From positions 1,984,001 to 2,048,000 of the forward strand of contig CAXXKC010000003.1 of assembly GCA_963674835.2 (NCBI GenBank): a stretch of DNA of 64,000 bases. The letters are read 5' to 3'. A program made the position numbers and the translations under genes. Position 1 is the stretch's first letter. Each line of letters starts with the position of its first letter. This stretch comes from G963674835 sp963674835 (GTDB taxonomy: Bacteria > Planctomycetota > Planctomycetia > Pirellulales > Thermoguttaceae). This document shows positions 7,939 through 17,547 of the stretch, in pieces. The notes under the pieces are model-generated. The model ran no database searches and was not told the DNA's origin. It saw only the letters and a program-made list of their open reading frames with translations.

Positions 7939-8543
7939 CAGTGGTTGAAACAGGCGACCGAATTACGAATGCGGCCCTGAGGATGCTCCTCGCGCGAGGG
8001 GTGCGCAATATGAGCCTCACGGATGTCGCGTTTGAGGCGGGCGTGACTCGGGTGACGGTCCATCGGTATTGCCGCGACAAGAAGGGGCTGATTCGGCTGG
8101 CGCTCGAGCGAGTCGCGGGAATGTTTCGGAAGGCGGCCGTCGGGGGTGTTCCGGAGTCGGTGGAAGCCATGGACGAACGACTGAACGCCCTTGGGCAGGA
8201 GCTGGCCGTTTTGCCGAGCACGAATCTGCTGGCATGCTTCGAGGAGATCAAGCGGCTGTACCCCGATGTGTACGAGGAGTTCCGCGTCGCTCAGCGCGAG
8301 GCGATCGACGGGCTCTTCGAGCAGCTATTGGCCGTGGCGACCCAGAAGGAATCGTTGCGCCCGGGGATTAACATGGAGGTTCTGAAGACCATCTTCTGGG
8401 CTTCGACGGTCGGCTTGTTGGAGGTTCCCAGTCTGATCTCATCCAACGTGTCGCTGGCTGAGATCTTCACGACCGTGTCGGAGGTGTTTCGGCATGGAAT
8501 CCTCAAAGAACCAGCAAGAGAAGGCGGCGGCAATGCGGTGTAA
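7935..8543 (+). CDS. TetR-family transcriptional regulator
   Basis: A 202-residue repressor with an N-terminal helix-turn-helix (ITNAALRMLLARGVRNMSLTD then VAFEAGVTRVTVHRYCRDKKG) and a variable helical ligand domain. It probably controls the efflux pump encoded directly downstream, since the adaptor gene starts 11 bases before its stop. ATG 7935 is preferred over the in-frame ATG 7926 because the latter lies inside the -10 box. With that start the mRNA would be leaderless. Effector is unknown. Confidence 0.88.
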   Translation: MSVVETGDRITNAALRMLLARGVRNMSLTDVAFEAGVTRVTVHRYCRDKKGLIRLALERVAGMFRKAAVGGVPESVEAMDERLNALGQELAVLPSTNLLACFEEIKRLYPDVYEEFRVAQREAIDGLFEQLLAVATQKESLRPGINMEVLKTIFWASTVGLLEVPSLISSNVSLAEIFTTVSEVFRHGILKEPAREGGGNAV

Positions 8544-9735
8544 TCGTTCTTTGGCGGTCATTGGCCTGGCATCGATGATGATCGTGGGATGCGGTCATGG
8601 GGAGGATCCGGTTTCGTTGCCTGCCGCCGTTCAGGTGACGACGCTGCGGCGAGAGCCGATCTCGGCGGAGACTCGCTACAGTGCGACCGTGCGCGAGTAT
8701 CAGCGGATCGAGCTGTCGTTCAAGGTGCCTGGCACGGTGGCACGGCTGATGCAGGTCAAGGGGATCGACGGCAAGCAGCGGAACGTGCACGAAGGCGACG
8801 TGGCGACGGCCGCCCCCGATCACCCGCTGGCGCAGCTGGACGACTCGGACTACAAGCGGCAGGTCGAGGCGGCGAAGGACAAGCTGGCCAGCATTCAGGC
8901 GAAGGAGCGGGCACTGGCCGCCGCCGTGACGGCCGCACGGGCGACTTACGATCGGATCAAGAAGTTGCACGACGGCGGCTCGGTTTCGCAGCAGACGTAT
9001 GACGACACGCTGGCGAAACGCGACTCGGCCGTGGCCGAGCTGGACGCCATTCAGCGCGAGATCAGCGGCGCGAGCGTGGCGTTGCAGCAGGCGGAGGACG
9101 ACTGGCAGCACTGTTCGCTGCTATTGCCGATTCCGAAGGCGGTGATCTCGCGGAAGTCGATCGAGCAGGGGGAACGCGTGCCGGCGGGGCAACCGGTGAT
9201 CGAGATCATGGATCTTTCGCGGGTGCGCGTGGCATTCGGGGTTTCGGACAAGCAGATCGGCCGTTTTGGGATCGGGCAATCGGTGGCGGTGACGGCGGAT
9301 GCGTTTCCCGGCGAGCCGTTTTCGGGGCGGATCACCAAGGTGCAGCCAGCCGCGGATCCGCGCACGCGAACGTTCGAGGTGGAGGTGACGATTGACGATC
9401 CGAAGGGGCTGAAACCGGGGATGATCGTGACGATTGTCGCCGGCAAGCGAGAGGAGGTCGTGCTGATTCCGATGACGGCCGTGCAACGCGGAGACACCGA
9501 GGAGACGTTCACCGTGTATGCGGTGGTTGACGAAGGAGGCCGCAGCGTGGCTCATAAGCGCCGCGTCGAGCTGGACGGGGTGTATGATAATCGCGTTCGG
9601 CTGGTCGAGAACAAGTCGAGTGAAGTGAAAGTGGGAGACAAGATCGTCACGAACGGGGCTTTTCGAATTGCCGACGGAGAGACGGTGCGGGTGCTGGATG
9701 TTCCAGACCGGATCAGCCGGCTCGACCCCCCGTGA
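8533..9735 (+). CDS. RND efflux periplasmic adaptor lipoprotein
   Basis: A 400-residue membrane-fusion protein that links an inner-membrane RND pump to an outer-membrane channel. Starting at ATG 8533, a short signal ends in a lipobox (MIVGCG, Cys 20), so the protein is probably lipid-anchored. The order is beta-barrel strand, split lipoyl domain, coiled-coil hairpin (about residues 115-190, rich in Lys/Ala/Glu with VSQQTYDD), second lipoyl half and beta-barrel/MP domain. The start overlaps the tetR stop by 11 bases. An upstream in-frame ATG at 8494 is possible but would bury the signal peptide. The cognate pump follows after a foldback element. Confidence 0.9.
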   Translation: MRCNRSLAVIGLASMMIVGCGHGEDPVSLPAAVQVTTLRREPISAETRYSATVREYQRIELSFKVPGTVARLMQVKGIDGKQRNVHEGDVATAAPDHPLAQLDDSDYKRQVEAAKDKLASIQAKERALAAAVTAARATYDRIKKLHDGGSVSQQTYDDTLAKRDSAVAELDAIQREISGASVALQQAEDDWQHCSLLLPIPKAVISRKSIEQGERVPAGQPVIEIMDLSRVRVAFGVSDKQIGRFGIGQSVAVTADAFPGEPFSGRITKVQPAADPRTRTFEVEVTIDDPKGLKPGMIVTIVAGKREEVVLIPMTAVQRGDTEETFTVYAVVDEGGRSVAHKRRVELDGVYDNRVRLVENKSSEVKVGDKIVTNGAFRIADGETVRVLDVPDRISRLDPP

Positions 9736-9745
9736 GGTCATCTTA

Positions 9746-9845
9746 TTGAGGGTCGCGGAAGTAGCAGGCTGATGGGTTCACGAAAGCACTACGAATGCCG
9801 GGCTCCCGTTGGTCGTCCTCGTGTTACTACTTGTGCGAGGGTCAA
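9746..9845. mobile_element. TA-flanked foldback element, family C, copy 1
   Basis: A 100-bp element with TTG...CAA ends and TA on both flanks (9744-9745 and 9846-9847), situated between the adaptor and pump genes. It matches the copy at 20166-20265 over its whole length at roughly 85% identity by eye. Its ends are inverted repeats sharing GTCGC and AAGTA blocks, and the centre has a CGGGCTCCCG palindrome. It could fold in the polycistronic mRNA. Confidence 0.72.
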
Positions 9846-9895
9846 TAGACTGCAAGTGCGGGAAGGGGCTCGTTGGAGGCTTTGCGTTACTGGCC

Positions 9896-12800
9896 ATGAA
9901 AACATCGCAGTTTTTCGTTTATAAGCAGCCGGTGGCGTGGACGGCCTTGGTGGCGACCCTGCTCTGGGGTTGGTACGCGTACCGAGCGATGCCCCAGCGC
10001 CACGATCCGGTGATTCCGATACGGATGGCCACGATCGTCACGATCTATCCGGGCGCCGATGCGGAGAAGGTCGAGCAGGAAGTTACGCGCAAGATCGAGA
10101 ACCAAGTGGGGCAATGCGGCCGGGTGGAGAAGGTGCACTCGCTGAGCCGCCAGAGCCTGTCGGTGGTGTTCGTCGAGCTGTTCGATTCGGTGAAGGACCC
10201 CGAGGCGGTTTGGCAGGATCTGGAAGGGCGGCTGAGCCAGATCAAGGATTTGCCGACGGTCCACGGGCAGCCGGTTCGTCCGCAGATCGACAAGGATTTC
10301 GGCGAGACGGCCGCGATCATGCTGACGATTTCGAGCCCGAAGGTGTCTGAGTTCGAGATTCACGAGCGGGCCAAGAACATTCGCGAGGTGGTGGAGCAGT
10401 TTCGGCGGAGCCGCCCGGCGGGCGGGCAGCAGGATCGTTGGACGGCCGTGCTGGTGTATCCGAACACGGTTGCGCGCTCGTATGTGCGCTCGATCGCGCA
10501 GAGTTTTTTGAAGCGGATGGCCGAGAAGAAGCTGATCGAGGACGCGCATCTCGTCGAGCCGCCGGGAACGGGGTGCATCGATTTCCGGCTGTCTCCGGGG
10601 AAGAAGATCGACGAGGTCGTGCGCGAGTCGCTGCGATGGCAGGACGACACGATAGGGACGGGGCTTTCGCATCCCGACATCTGGCCGCCCGTTCTGGTGC
10701 ACGATCTTTCCACGCTGGAGACGAGGCTTCGCGATTCGCTTCTGGATCCGCTGGGCGGGCCGGACCGGTACAGCTATCGCGATTTGCGGCGGTTCGCCGA
10801 CCTGATCCGCGATCGGTTCAAGCGTTATCCGACGATCGGGCGGGTGGAAGAGATCGGCGTTCAGGAAGAGACGATCAATCTGTACTACAGCAACTATCGT
10901 TTGAGCGCGCTGGACCTGTCGCCTCAGATGGTGGCCGCCCGGCTGCAGCGACGCAACATCAACCTACCCGGCGGCCGCGTGGAGACGCCTACGCAGACGG
11001 TCGTGGTTCATCCCAGCGGAGAGTTTCAGACCGAACAGGAACTGGGCGAGGTGGTGGTCGACAACCGCGCGGGACAGACGCTGTATCTGCGCGATTTGGT
11101 GGACATCGTCCGCGGGTATGAAGACCCTCCGGCGGTTACGAACTTCCGAACGATCAAGGTTTCTGCCGACGATCCGCCCGAGGCCAAGATGCCGGGGGAA
11201 GCGCGGTTCGTTCGAGATGCCCGTGTGAAGTCGCCGGTTCCGGAGCATTCGAAGCTGCAGAGTACGCGGGCGATCACGCTGGCCGTGCGTCAGATCAAGG
11301 GGTCGCACATCGACGAGTTTGCGCGCGACGTGAAGACGGCATTGGACTCGTTGCAGGGCATTTTGCCGGACGATCTACAAATCGAACGGACGCACGACGA
11401 CCCGGGTGAAGTGCAGTTGAAGATCTCGGATTTCGATCGCAACCTGATCGAGGCGGTGATCGTGGTGGTGCTGGTGGCCCTGCTGTTCATGGAATGGCGC
11501 AGCGCGCTGTTGGTGGCCGCGTCGATTCCGCTGACCGTGGCCATGACCCTGGGGATCTGTCAGATCCTGGGCATCGACTTGCAGCAGGTGTCGATCGCGG
11601 CGATGATCATCGCCTTGGGGTTGTTGGTAGACGATCCGGTGGTGGCAGGCGACGCGATCAATCGCGAGATTGCCGCAGGGCATCCGCGCGACGTGGCGGC
11701 GTGGTTGGGCCCGCAGAAGCTCGCTCGCGCGATCCTATATGCGACGGTGACGAACTGTGTCGCCTTTTTGCCGTTGTTGCTGGTGAAGGGGCGGGTGGGC
11801 GACTTCATCTACTCGCTGCCGGTGGTCGTCGTGGCATCGCTGGTCAGCAGCCGGATCGTGTCGATGACGTTCATCCCGCTTTTGGGATACCATCTGTTGC
11901 GCGGCCAGAGAGGATTCGAGGCGTCGGGCAAGGAGGGTCGCGGCGCGCGTGTTGCGGCGACCTATCGCCGTTTTTCGGCGTGGTGTTTGGATCATAAGGC
12001 GATCGTGCTGGGCTTGTACGGCATGCTGCTGGCAATGGGCATCGCCTTGCTTCCGCTGCTGGGTACGGCGTTCTTCCCCAAGGACATCCACGATGTGTTC
12101 AGTGTGAACGTGTACCTGACCGAAGGCTCGCCGCTTCGCGAGACACGGAACGAAGCGCTGCGGATCATCCACCAGATCGAGAAGCTCGAAGGCGAGAACA
12201 TTCGCGCGTATACGACGTTCGTCGGCCAGGGCGGGCCGCGATTCTGGCTCTCGATCGTGCCGGAACAGAGGGCCGACAACTACGCGCAGATCCTCGTTCA
12301 CACGATTCATCCACGGGAGACGCAAGCCATCGTGGGGCGACTGAAGCGCAGCCTGGCGCCGACGATTGCATCGGCCCGGATCACGATCGAACAGCTCGAG
12401 ACGGGGCCTCCGATCGGCGTGCCCGTGCAGATTCGCCTGTTTGGAGACGACATCCAGTCACTGCGGCGGATTGCCGACGACACCAAGCGGCAGCTTCGCA
12501 CGTTGCCGGGCGTGGAGAATATTCACGACGACTGGGACAACGAAGTGTTTCAGATGGCGGTGACGATCGACCCGGCGAAAGCGAACCTGTCGGCGGGCAT
12601 CACCAATGAGGACGTGGCCTTGTTGCTGCAAGCGGGGCTGTCGGGGATTCCCATCACTTACTTGCGGGAGCAGGACCATCTGATTCCGATCGTCTTCCGA
12701 CTGCGCAGCGACGAGCGATCGCAGGTGGAAAGCCTCGACGATCTGGACGTGGTCAGCTCGTTGACCAATGCCAGGGTGCCGATCCGGCAGATTGCCGACT

Positions 12801-13582
12801 TTTCCACGAAGATGGTCTCGCCGAAGATCTGCCGACGCGACTATCAGCGTTGCATCACGGTCAAGTGCGACACGATGCCGGGCATCTTGCCGAGCACGGT
12901 GGTCAGCAAGATGCAGCACTGGCTCGATCGGCGATCGGCGGAATGGCCGCCCGGCTGCCGCTTCCAGTTTGGCGGCGAGTACGAGGAACAGGTGAAGGGG
13001 TTTCAGTCGGTATCGCTGGCGTTGGTCGTGTCGATGGTGGCGATCTACCTGGCGCTGGTGCTGCAGTTCAACAGCATAACGAAGCCGCTGGTGGTTTTTG
13101 TGGGCGTGCCGTTCGGCATGATCGGGGGCGTTTTGGGATTGTTGCCCTCGGGGACTCCGTTCGGTTTCATGGCGTTTCTGGGCGTGGCGTCGTTGGCCGG
13201 CGTTATCGTGAGTCACGTGATCGTGTTGTTCGACTACATCGAAGAAGCCTGCGATCGAGGGGATCCGCTTCATGAGGCGGTCGTCGAGTCGGCGCTGGTG
13301 CGGCTCCGTCCGGTGCTGGTGACCGTGCTGGCGACCGTCGGCGGTTTGATTCCGCTGGCGATCGAAGGGGGACCGCTCTGGGAGCCGATGTGCTACGTGC
13401 AGATCTCCGGACTTCTCGTGGCGACGGTCGTTACGCTGGGGATCGTTCCGGTCGTGTACGTGACGTTTGTCGAGAGCCTGGGGCTGATCCGCTGGGAACC
13501 GGCGAACCGGGCCGTTCCCTCACCTGAAACGCTGAAGGCGGAAGCAGCGAGCCTGGATAAGCCGGGGAATACGGCGGGGTGA
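9896..13582 (+). CDS. RND efflux pump, inner-membrane permease
   Basis: A 1,228-residue resistance-nodulation-division transporter, longer than the usual 1,030-1,080. The first helix begins near residue 12. Two porter-domain repeats are separated by helix bundles. The proton-relay pair in helix 4 is in GLLVDDPVVAGDAI near residue 578. Much of the extra length lies in the first periplasmic loop, where inserts follow the VEQFRRSRPAGGQQDRW segment. ATG 9896 has TTGGAGG upstream. It pairs with the adaptor gene and is probably repressed by the TetR protein. No outer-membrane channel gene is adjacent, so the third component must be encoded elsewhere. Substrate is unknown. Confidence 0.92.
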   Translation: MKTSQFFVYKQPVAWTALVATLLWGWYAYRAMPQRHDPVIPIRMATIVTIYPGADAEKVEQEVTRKIENQVGQCGRVEKVHSLSRQSLSVVFVELFDSVKDPEAVWQDLEGRLSQIKDLPTVHGQPVRPQIDKDFGETAAIMLTISSPKVSEFEIHERAKNIREVVEQFRRSRPAGGQQDRWTAVLVYPNTVARSYVRSIAQSFLKRMAEKKLIEDAHLVEPPGTGCIDFRLSPGKKIDEVVRESLRWQDDTIGTGLSHPDIWPPVLVHDLSTLETRLRDSLLDPLGGPDRYSYRDLRRFADLIRDRFKRYPTIGRVEEIGVQEETINLYYSNYRLSALDLSPQMVAARLQRRNINLPGGRVETPTQTVVVHPSGEFQTEQELGEVVVDNRAGQTLYLRDLVDIVRGYEDPPAVTNFRTIKVSADDPPEAKMPGEARFVRDARVKSPVPEHSKLQSTRAITLAVRQIKGSHIDEFARDVKTALDSLQGILPDDLQIERTHDDPGEVQLKISDFDRNLIEAVIVVVLVALLFMEWRSALLVAASIPLTVAMTLGICQILGIDLQQVSIAAMIIALGLLVDDPVVAGDAINREIAAGHPRDVAAWLGPQKLARAILYATVTNCVAFLPLLLVKGRVGDFIYSLPVVVVASLVSSRIVSMTFIPLLGYHLLRGQRGFEASGKEGRGARVAATYRRFSAWCLDHKAIVLGLYGMLLAMGIALLPLLGTAFFPKDIHDVFSVNVYLTEGSPLRETRNEALRIIHQIEKLEGENIRAYTTFVGQGGPRFWLSIVPEQRADNYAQILVHTIHPRETQAIVGRLKRSLAPTIASARITIEQLETGPPIGVPVQIRLFGDDIQSLRRIADDTKRQLRTLPGVENIHDDWDNEVFQMAVTIDPAKANLSAGITNEDVALLLQAGLSGIPITYLREQDHLIPIVFRLRSDERSQVESLDDLDVVSSLTNARVPIRQIADFSTKMVSPKICRRDYQRCITVKCDTMPGILPSTVVSKMQHWLDRRSAEWPPGCRFQFGGEYEEQVKGFQSVSLALVVSMVAIYLALVLQFNSITKPLVVFVGVPFGMIGGVLGLLPSGTPFGFMAFLGVASLAGVIVSHVIVLFDYIEEACDRGDPLHEAVVESALVRLRPVLVTVLATVGGLIPLAIEGGPLWEPMCYVQISGLLVATVVTLGIVPVVYVTFVESLGLIRWEPANRAVPSPETLKAEAASLDKPGNTAG

Positions 13583-13665
13583 TCGGCACGGCGAGTGGTC
13601 GGGCCGCTGAACGGTAACGGGAGGTTGTGGGGGCGTTTGCGCAAGGCAACCGCGCCACGGCTGGG

Positions 13666-15195
13666 TCACTGGGGCCCGTTGCCTCGTCTGTTTTGCCGCT
13701 CAGGAGTGTCTGGCTGGTCGTCGCTCGTTTCGCGTTGGATGATCGGCAAGTGAACGATGATGGTGGTTCCCTCGCCGGCCGTGCTCTCGACGGTGCACTT
13801 GCCTCCCAGGAGTCTCGCTCGCTGACGAATGCCCTCGAGTCCGAATCGATTCTCGGGGAGCACTTTGGGATTGAAGCCGACGCCCCAATCGCGGATTTCG
13901 ATGCGCAGGCGGTTACGGCGCTGCAGGAGGCTGAGGAGGATCTTCTTGGACTTGCTGTGAATGCGTGCGTTGGTCAATCCTTCTTGCACGATGCGATAGA
14001 TGACGTTTTCGAGGACCGGGGCCAATCGGTTGAAGGTGACGCGGTTTCGGAAATCGATCGTCGGTCCGTGTTGGAAGGCAGGATCGTGAACCAAGTGGGC
14101 GATGGCGGCGATCACGCCCGACTCGTCGAGGATGGGCGGCCGGACTCCGCTGATCAGTCGGCGGGACTCGGAGTGCCCCTGGCGGAGCAGGGCCAAGCCG
14201 CCGTCGTAGGCTTTCTTGGCCTCTTTGGGTTTGGCGTCTTTGAATTGCTCGTACACCTGAAATTGCATGATGGCGCCGGCCAACTGCTGAGCCAGGCCGT
14301 CGTGGATATCGTAGGCGATGAGTTGCCGTTCGTGGTCGCTGGCCTGGAGCATGCGTTGCAGAGTACGGCGTTCGCGTTCCAGCGCCATGCGGCTCTTGCG
14401 GCGTTCGGTGATGTCGCGGAACAGCGCCAGCAGGCAAGGCCGTCCCTCGTACATAATGCGGTGGCCGGTGATATCGGCGTAGAAGATGGTGCCGTCTTTT
14501 CGCAGTACGGGGCGGCTTTCGTTAATCGAAACGTGTCCGTCGGCGGCCGCCTGAAACCGGGCCAGGTCGTTGGGGACTTGTTCGGGAGGATGTATATCTT
14601 TGACCGATGCTTGCAACAACTCCTGTTCCGTGTAGCCGAGCATTCGACAGAGGGGCGAGTTGACTCGCAGGAAACGCTTGGTTTCGATATCGGTAATAAG
14701 GAGGCCCTCGATCATTCCTTGGCAGATGGTTTGAAACTGCTGGTTGCTTTGGCGTAGGGCCTCCTCGGCCCGCTTCATATCGGTCGTTTCGACGCCGATG
14801 ACCCCCAACCCCTGTCGGCCATCGGGCAGCGGCACGGGGAAGCAGGAGATTCTCCAGTGGACCGTTTCGCCACCCCGACTTGGCACCTTTCCCTGGATGT
14901 CGACGTCGTGTATCGGTTCACCGGTTTGGATAACCCGGTGGGCGAGCACGCCGTATTCGCGCGCAATGATCGGTGCCAGTTCTTGGAGGGTCTTGCCGAT
15001 CATGCTTTGCTGGTCGAGGCCGAAGTAGGTGGGCATCGCGGCATCGATCTTGACGAAGCGGATCTGGTCACCTTCGACGCTGAGAATCAACGAGGATGCG
15101 GAGATGAAGGCATCGAGCGTCGACTCGGCCCGCCTTCGCAGTTGGACGAGTTCCTCGACGAGTTGCTCGCGCGTTTTCTTGCGATCGATGGTCAT
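13666..15195 (-). CDS. PAS-domain histidine kinase of the NarL/DesK type
   Basis: A 509-residue cytosolic sensor kinase. After a short coiled coil come two PAS domains (about residues 30-150 and 155-275, the second ending in LFRDITERRKSR). A HisKA_3 dimerisation domain follows, with the phosphorylated His in ERQLIAYDIHDGLAQQLAG. The ATPase domain has IVQEGLTNARIHSKSKKI and RDWGVGF, and GLEGIRQRARLLGG is the HATPase G2 region. No transmembrane segment is seen, so it would sense an internal signal. Such kinases pair with NarL-type regulators; none is encoded in the window. It is convergent with the RND gene. Confidence 0.9.
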   Translation of the reverse strand: MTIDRKKTREQLVEELVQLRRRAESTLDAFISASSLILSVEGDQIRFVKIDAAMPTYFGLDQQSMIGKTLQELAPIIAREYGVLAHRVIQTGEPIHDVDIQGKVPSRGGETVHWRISCFPVPLPDGRQGLGVIGVETTDMKRAEEALRQSNQQFQTICQGMIEGLLITDIETKRFLRVNSPLCRMLGYTEQELLQASVKDIHPPEQVPNDLARFQAAADGHVSINESRPVLRKDGTIFYADITGHRIMYEGRPCLLALFRDITERRKSRMALERERRTLQRMLQASDHERQLIAYDIHDGLAQQLAGAIMQFQVYEQFKDAKPKEAKKAYDGGLALLRQGHSESRRLISGVRPPILDESGVIAAIAHLVHDPAFQHGPTIDFRNRVTFNRLAPVLENVIYRIVQEGLTNARIHSKSKKILLSLLQRRNRLRIEIRDWGVGFNPKVLPENRFGLEGIRQRARLLGGKCTVESTAGEGTTIIVHLPIIQRETSDDQPDTPERQNRRGNGPQ

Positions 15196-15368
15196 GCATT
15201 CACCTGATCGTGCCCACCGTCTACGGTCCCCACCGCCCGAATTTTACAGAACGTCGGCGGTATGAGCGAGGGTCACTTGACGTGTTTGGCTGGCGGCGCG
15301 TGCTCGCGGTCGGGTGGTGCAGATTGCGAGGGGGGGTTAGGGGGAAGGATTTGAGCCGCGGGGTCGCG

Positions 15369-15647
15369 TCACTTCTTTCGGATCGATCGATGTCCGCCGG
15401 AGAAGACGCCGACGTCGAACAGGACGGCAAGGATGAGCAGGATCAGGTATCCGCCCTCGATGCGGCCGCCATTGTTGAAGAAGATGAACATCCAGGCCAG
15501 GGACGTGTAGGGGAGGAAGAGCCAGCCGAGAAAGGCGACCAGGGTGGAATCGAAGGCGTTGTACCAGTTGGTCAGAAGCCACGCACCGATCAGGACCAGT
15601 CGCGGCCCCAGCACCAAGATCAGCGCCGCCAGACAACACCCGCCCAT
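15369..15647 (-). CDS. Small hydrophobic membrane protein
   Basis: A 92-residue protein with about three hydrophobic helices (CLAALILVLGPRLVLIGAW, VAFLGWLFLPYTSLAWMFIF, YLILLILAVLFDVGVF) and a short basic tail. GGAGGTAGCGAGC precedes the ATG at 15647, a strong ribosome site that fixes the start. I do not recognise the family. The 173 bases upstream of the histidine kinase and the 374 bases beyond its own start (15648-16021) contain no gene I can support. Confidence 0.7.
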   Translation of the reverse strand: MGGCCLAALILVLGPRLVLIGAWLLTNWYNAFDSTLVAFLGWLFLPYTSLAWMFIFFNNGGRIEGGYLILLILAVLFDVGVFSGGHRSIRKK

Positions 15648-16021
15648 GCTCGCTACCTCCCGGTTCGTTGGACCGCGTTTGCGGCATCTACCGGATCGCG
15701 ACCCGAGCGTTCGCGAAGAACGACCGTGCGCGGCCGCTGGGCCATCTGCCATAGTGAAGGATAACGTCGATCTTGTGCGGCGACAATGAATGGCGTTGCG
15801 GAGGATCGACGGCGAGAGTGTCGTGCGGTGAGGGCTGATCGGGCGGAGTGCGGCTCGGTTGACCGCGTTGACGCGCGCGCCGTGGCGGGATTTGACTGAT
15901 TTCGGGGCAAATTCGGCGGCATCGAGCGGGTTGTGGCCGTGACTGTACAAGGGTCGATCGGTAGAATTCCCCCGAGTTCGGTTCCGAGAGTTGAACACCC
16001 GTGCCCAGAGGGGGGCGACGA

Positions 16022-16366
16022 ATGTCTTTGCAATCGTGTGATGTATCGGGTCATTGGACGGGAACGTGGTGGGCGCAGACGCCCGAGCCGGCTGAGCGAG
16101 AATGCAAATCGCTGGAATGTGCTGTGGTCGGCAGCGATACGGCTTGGCAGGCGGTCTTCAAGGCGGAGTGCGACCAATCGTATACCTTTAGCGTGGCCAT
16201 GGACGGGCGACGTTCGGGAGAGGCGGTGCTGTTCAAGGGAACGACTGACCTGGGCGAGCAGGGTGGCGTGTTCGACTGGATCGGCCGAGCGGACCAAGAG
16301 GAGTTCGTTGGGTTCTTCACCAGTTCGCACTACGTCGGTGCGTTTAGCTTGAAACGGCAGGCGTGA
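16022..16366 (+). CDS. Small conserved-looking cytoplasmic protein
   Basis: A 114-residue protein without signal peptide or membrane helix. It alternates short beta-strand-like runs (GHWTGTWWAQ, YTFSVAMDGRRSG, GGVFDWIG, EEFVGFFTSSHYVGAFSLKR), which suggests a small beta-barrel or lipocalin-like fold. Cys residues occur at four positions in its first half. No catalytic motif is evident. It stands alone between divergent and convergent neighbours. Function unknown. Confidence 0.6.
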   Translation: MSLQSCDVSGHWTGTWWAQTPEPAERECKSLECAVVGSDTAWQAVFKAECDQSYTFSVAMDGRRSGEAVLFKGTTDLGEQGGVFDWIGRADQEEFVGFFTSSHYVGAFSLKRQA

Positions 16367-16391
16367 CGCCTGTTCGAGCTTCGGCCACATT

Positions 16392-17165
16392 CTAACGGGA
16401 GGATCGGTCGCCGGATTTGCGGCGGCGGGCGGATGCGTGTGGGGATCGGGAATCGGCATTCAGATACGCCAGCCGCTTCTTCTCGGGAAATCGTTCGATG
16501 GCATAACGCAGCGTCGTCCTAGGCATGACTGGACCGTATTGCCTGAGGAATTCCTCCAAGGTTGCTGTGTTGCGTTTGCCGACTTCCCGCAGCATCCAGC
16601 CGACCGCTTTGTGGATGAGGTCGTGCTTGTCGGCCAGGAGCATTTCGGCAATCGCCAGCGTATCGGCGAAGTCGTCCCGGCGAATGAAGGCGTGCGTCGA
16701 CACAATGGCGATCCGCCGCTGCCAAAGCATCGATGACTTTGCCAGACGCTGGAGCGGCTTTCGGCTGCGGGTTGCCAGGTATCCACCGACGATTTGCGGC
16801 GAAGAAAGGTCTACGAGATCCCAATTGTTGATCCACTGGAGATTGGCGAAGTAGAGCTGGTAGACGGTTCGCTTGATCGTTTCGTCGCCCTTCTCGAACC
16901 GGGCAACCAGGATGATGAGCGCGAGCAGTCGCTCCTCGTGGATCTCGGAATGGAGCAAACGCTCGACCTCTGGAAGCGGCATATGGCCGAGTTCCTTGGC
17001 GACCTTGCGGATCACGGGAACCTTGATACCGATGAACCGATCCCCTTCGCCGTACTGGCCGGGACCGGTCTTGAAGAAGCGGGCGAGAATGGACGCATGC
17101 TCAGGGCTGCCGAGACTTTGAAGGCGCTGGCGCGCCATGGGGGCGTTTAGGGCGGAGTCTGCCAT
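16392..17165 (-). CDS. AlkD-like DNA alkylation repair protein
   Basis: A 257-residue all-helical HEAT-like repeat protein of the DNA alkylation repair family related to AlkD/AlkC glycosylases, which excise alkylated purines without base flipping. Family motifs include FFKTGPGQYGEGDRFIG with IKVPVIRKVAKEL near the N-terminus, WDLVDLSSPQIVG in the middle, and GWMLREVGKRN toward the end. These cover the residues lining the DNA cleft. It has a C-terminal basic tail. It starts at ATG 17165 and is not in an obvious operon. Confidence 0.88.
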   Translation of the reverse strand: MADSALNAPMARQRLQSLGSPEHASILARFFKTGPGQYGEGDRFIGIKVPVIRKVAKELGHMPLPEVERLLHSEIHEERLLALIILVARFEKGDETIKRTVYQLYFANLQWINNWDLVDLSSPQIVGGYLATRSRKPLQRLAKSSMLWQRRIAIVSTHAFIRRDDFADTLAIAEMLLADKHDLIHKAVGWMLREVGKRNTATLEEFLRQYGPVMPRTTLRYAIERFPEKKRLAYLNADSRSPHASARRRKSGDRSSR

Positions 17166-17547
17166 GTTCGATTTGCCATGCGGGGTGAAGTGGGCGTCGG
17201 GGCGGCCTGTCGGCCGCGAGTTACCCGAACACTGTGACATTCGGGCCCCGAGCGTTCAAGAGCAGGCGGGCGAATATCGGGGTTCGTGGCTGGGGGCGAG
17301 TTCCGGAGTTGAGCTGGTTAGGAGGGGGAGAAACCCTTGTACCGGTGCAGGTTAGGACAGGGGTTGTGAGTGGAGAGGAGGCTGGGGAAAGGGGATTTGA
17401 AGGCGGAAATGGGTGTTGTGAGCAACCGTTATGTGGCGAACCATCCGACGGACTGCGAGGGATTGGTGTATGTGCAGATGGTCCGCCTGGAAGTCGAGGC
17501 GACGAGGGGGTGAGCGAAGGGGTGAGCGAAGCGAGATACTTTGGCCA
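17166..17547. other. Gene-free stretch
   Basis: No supported gene. The only local feature is a near-tandem GGGGTGAGCGAA repeated twice around 17509-17531. Confidence 0.4.
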
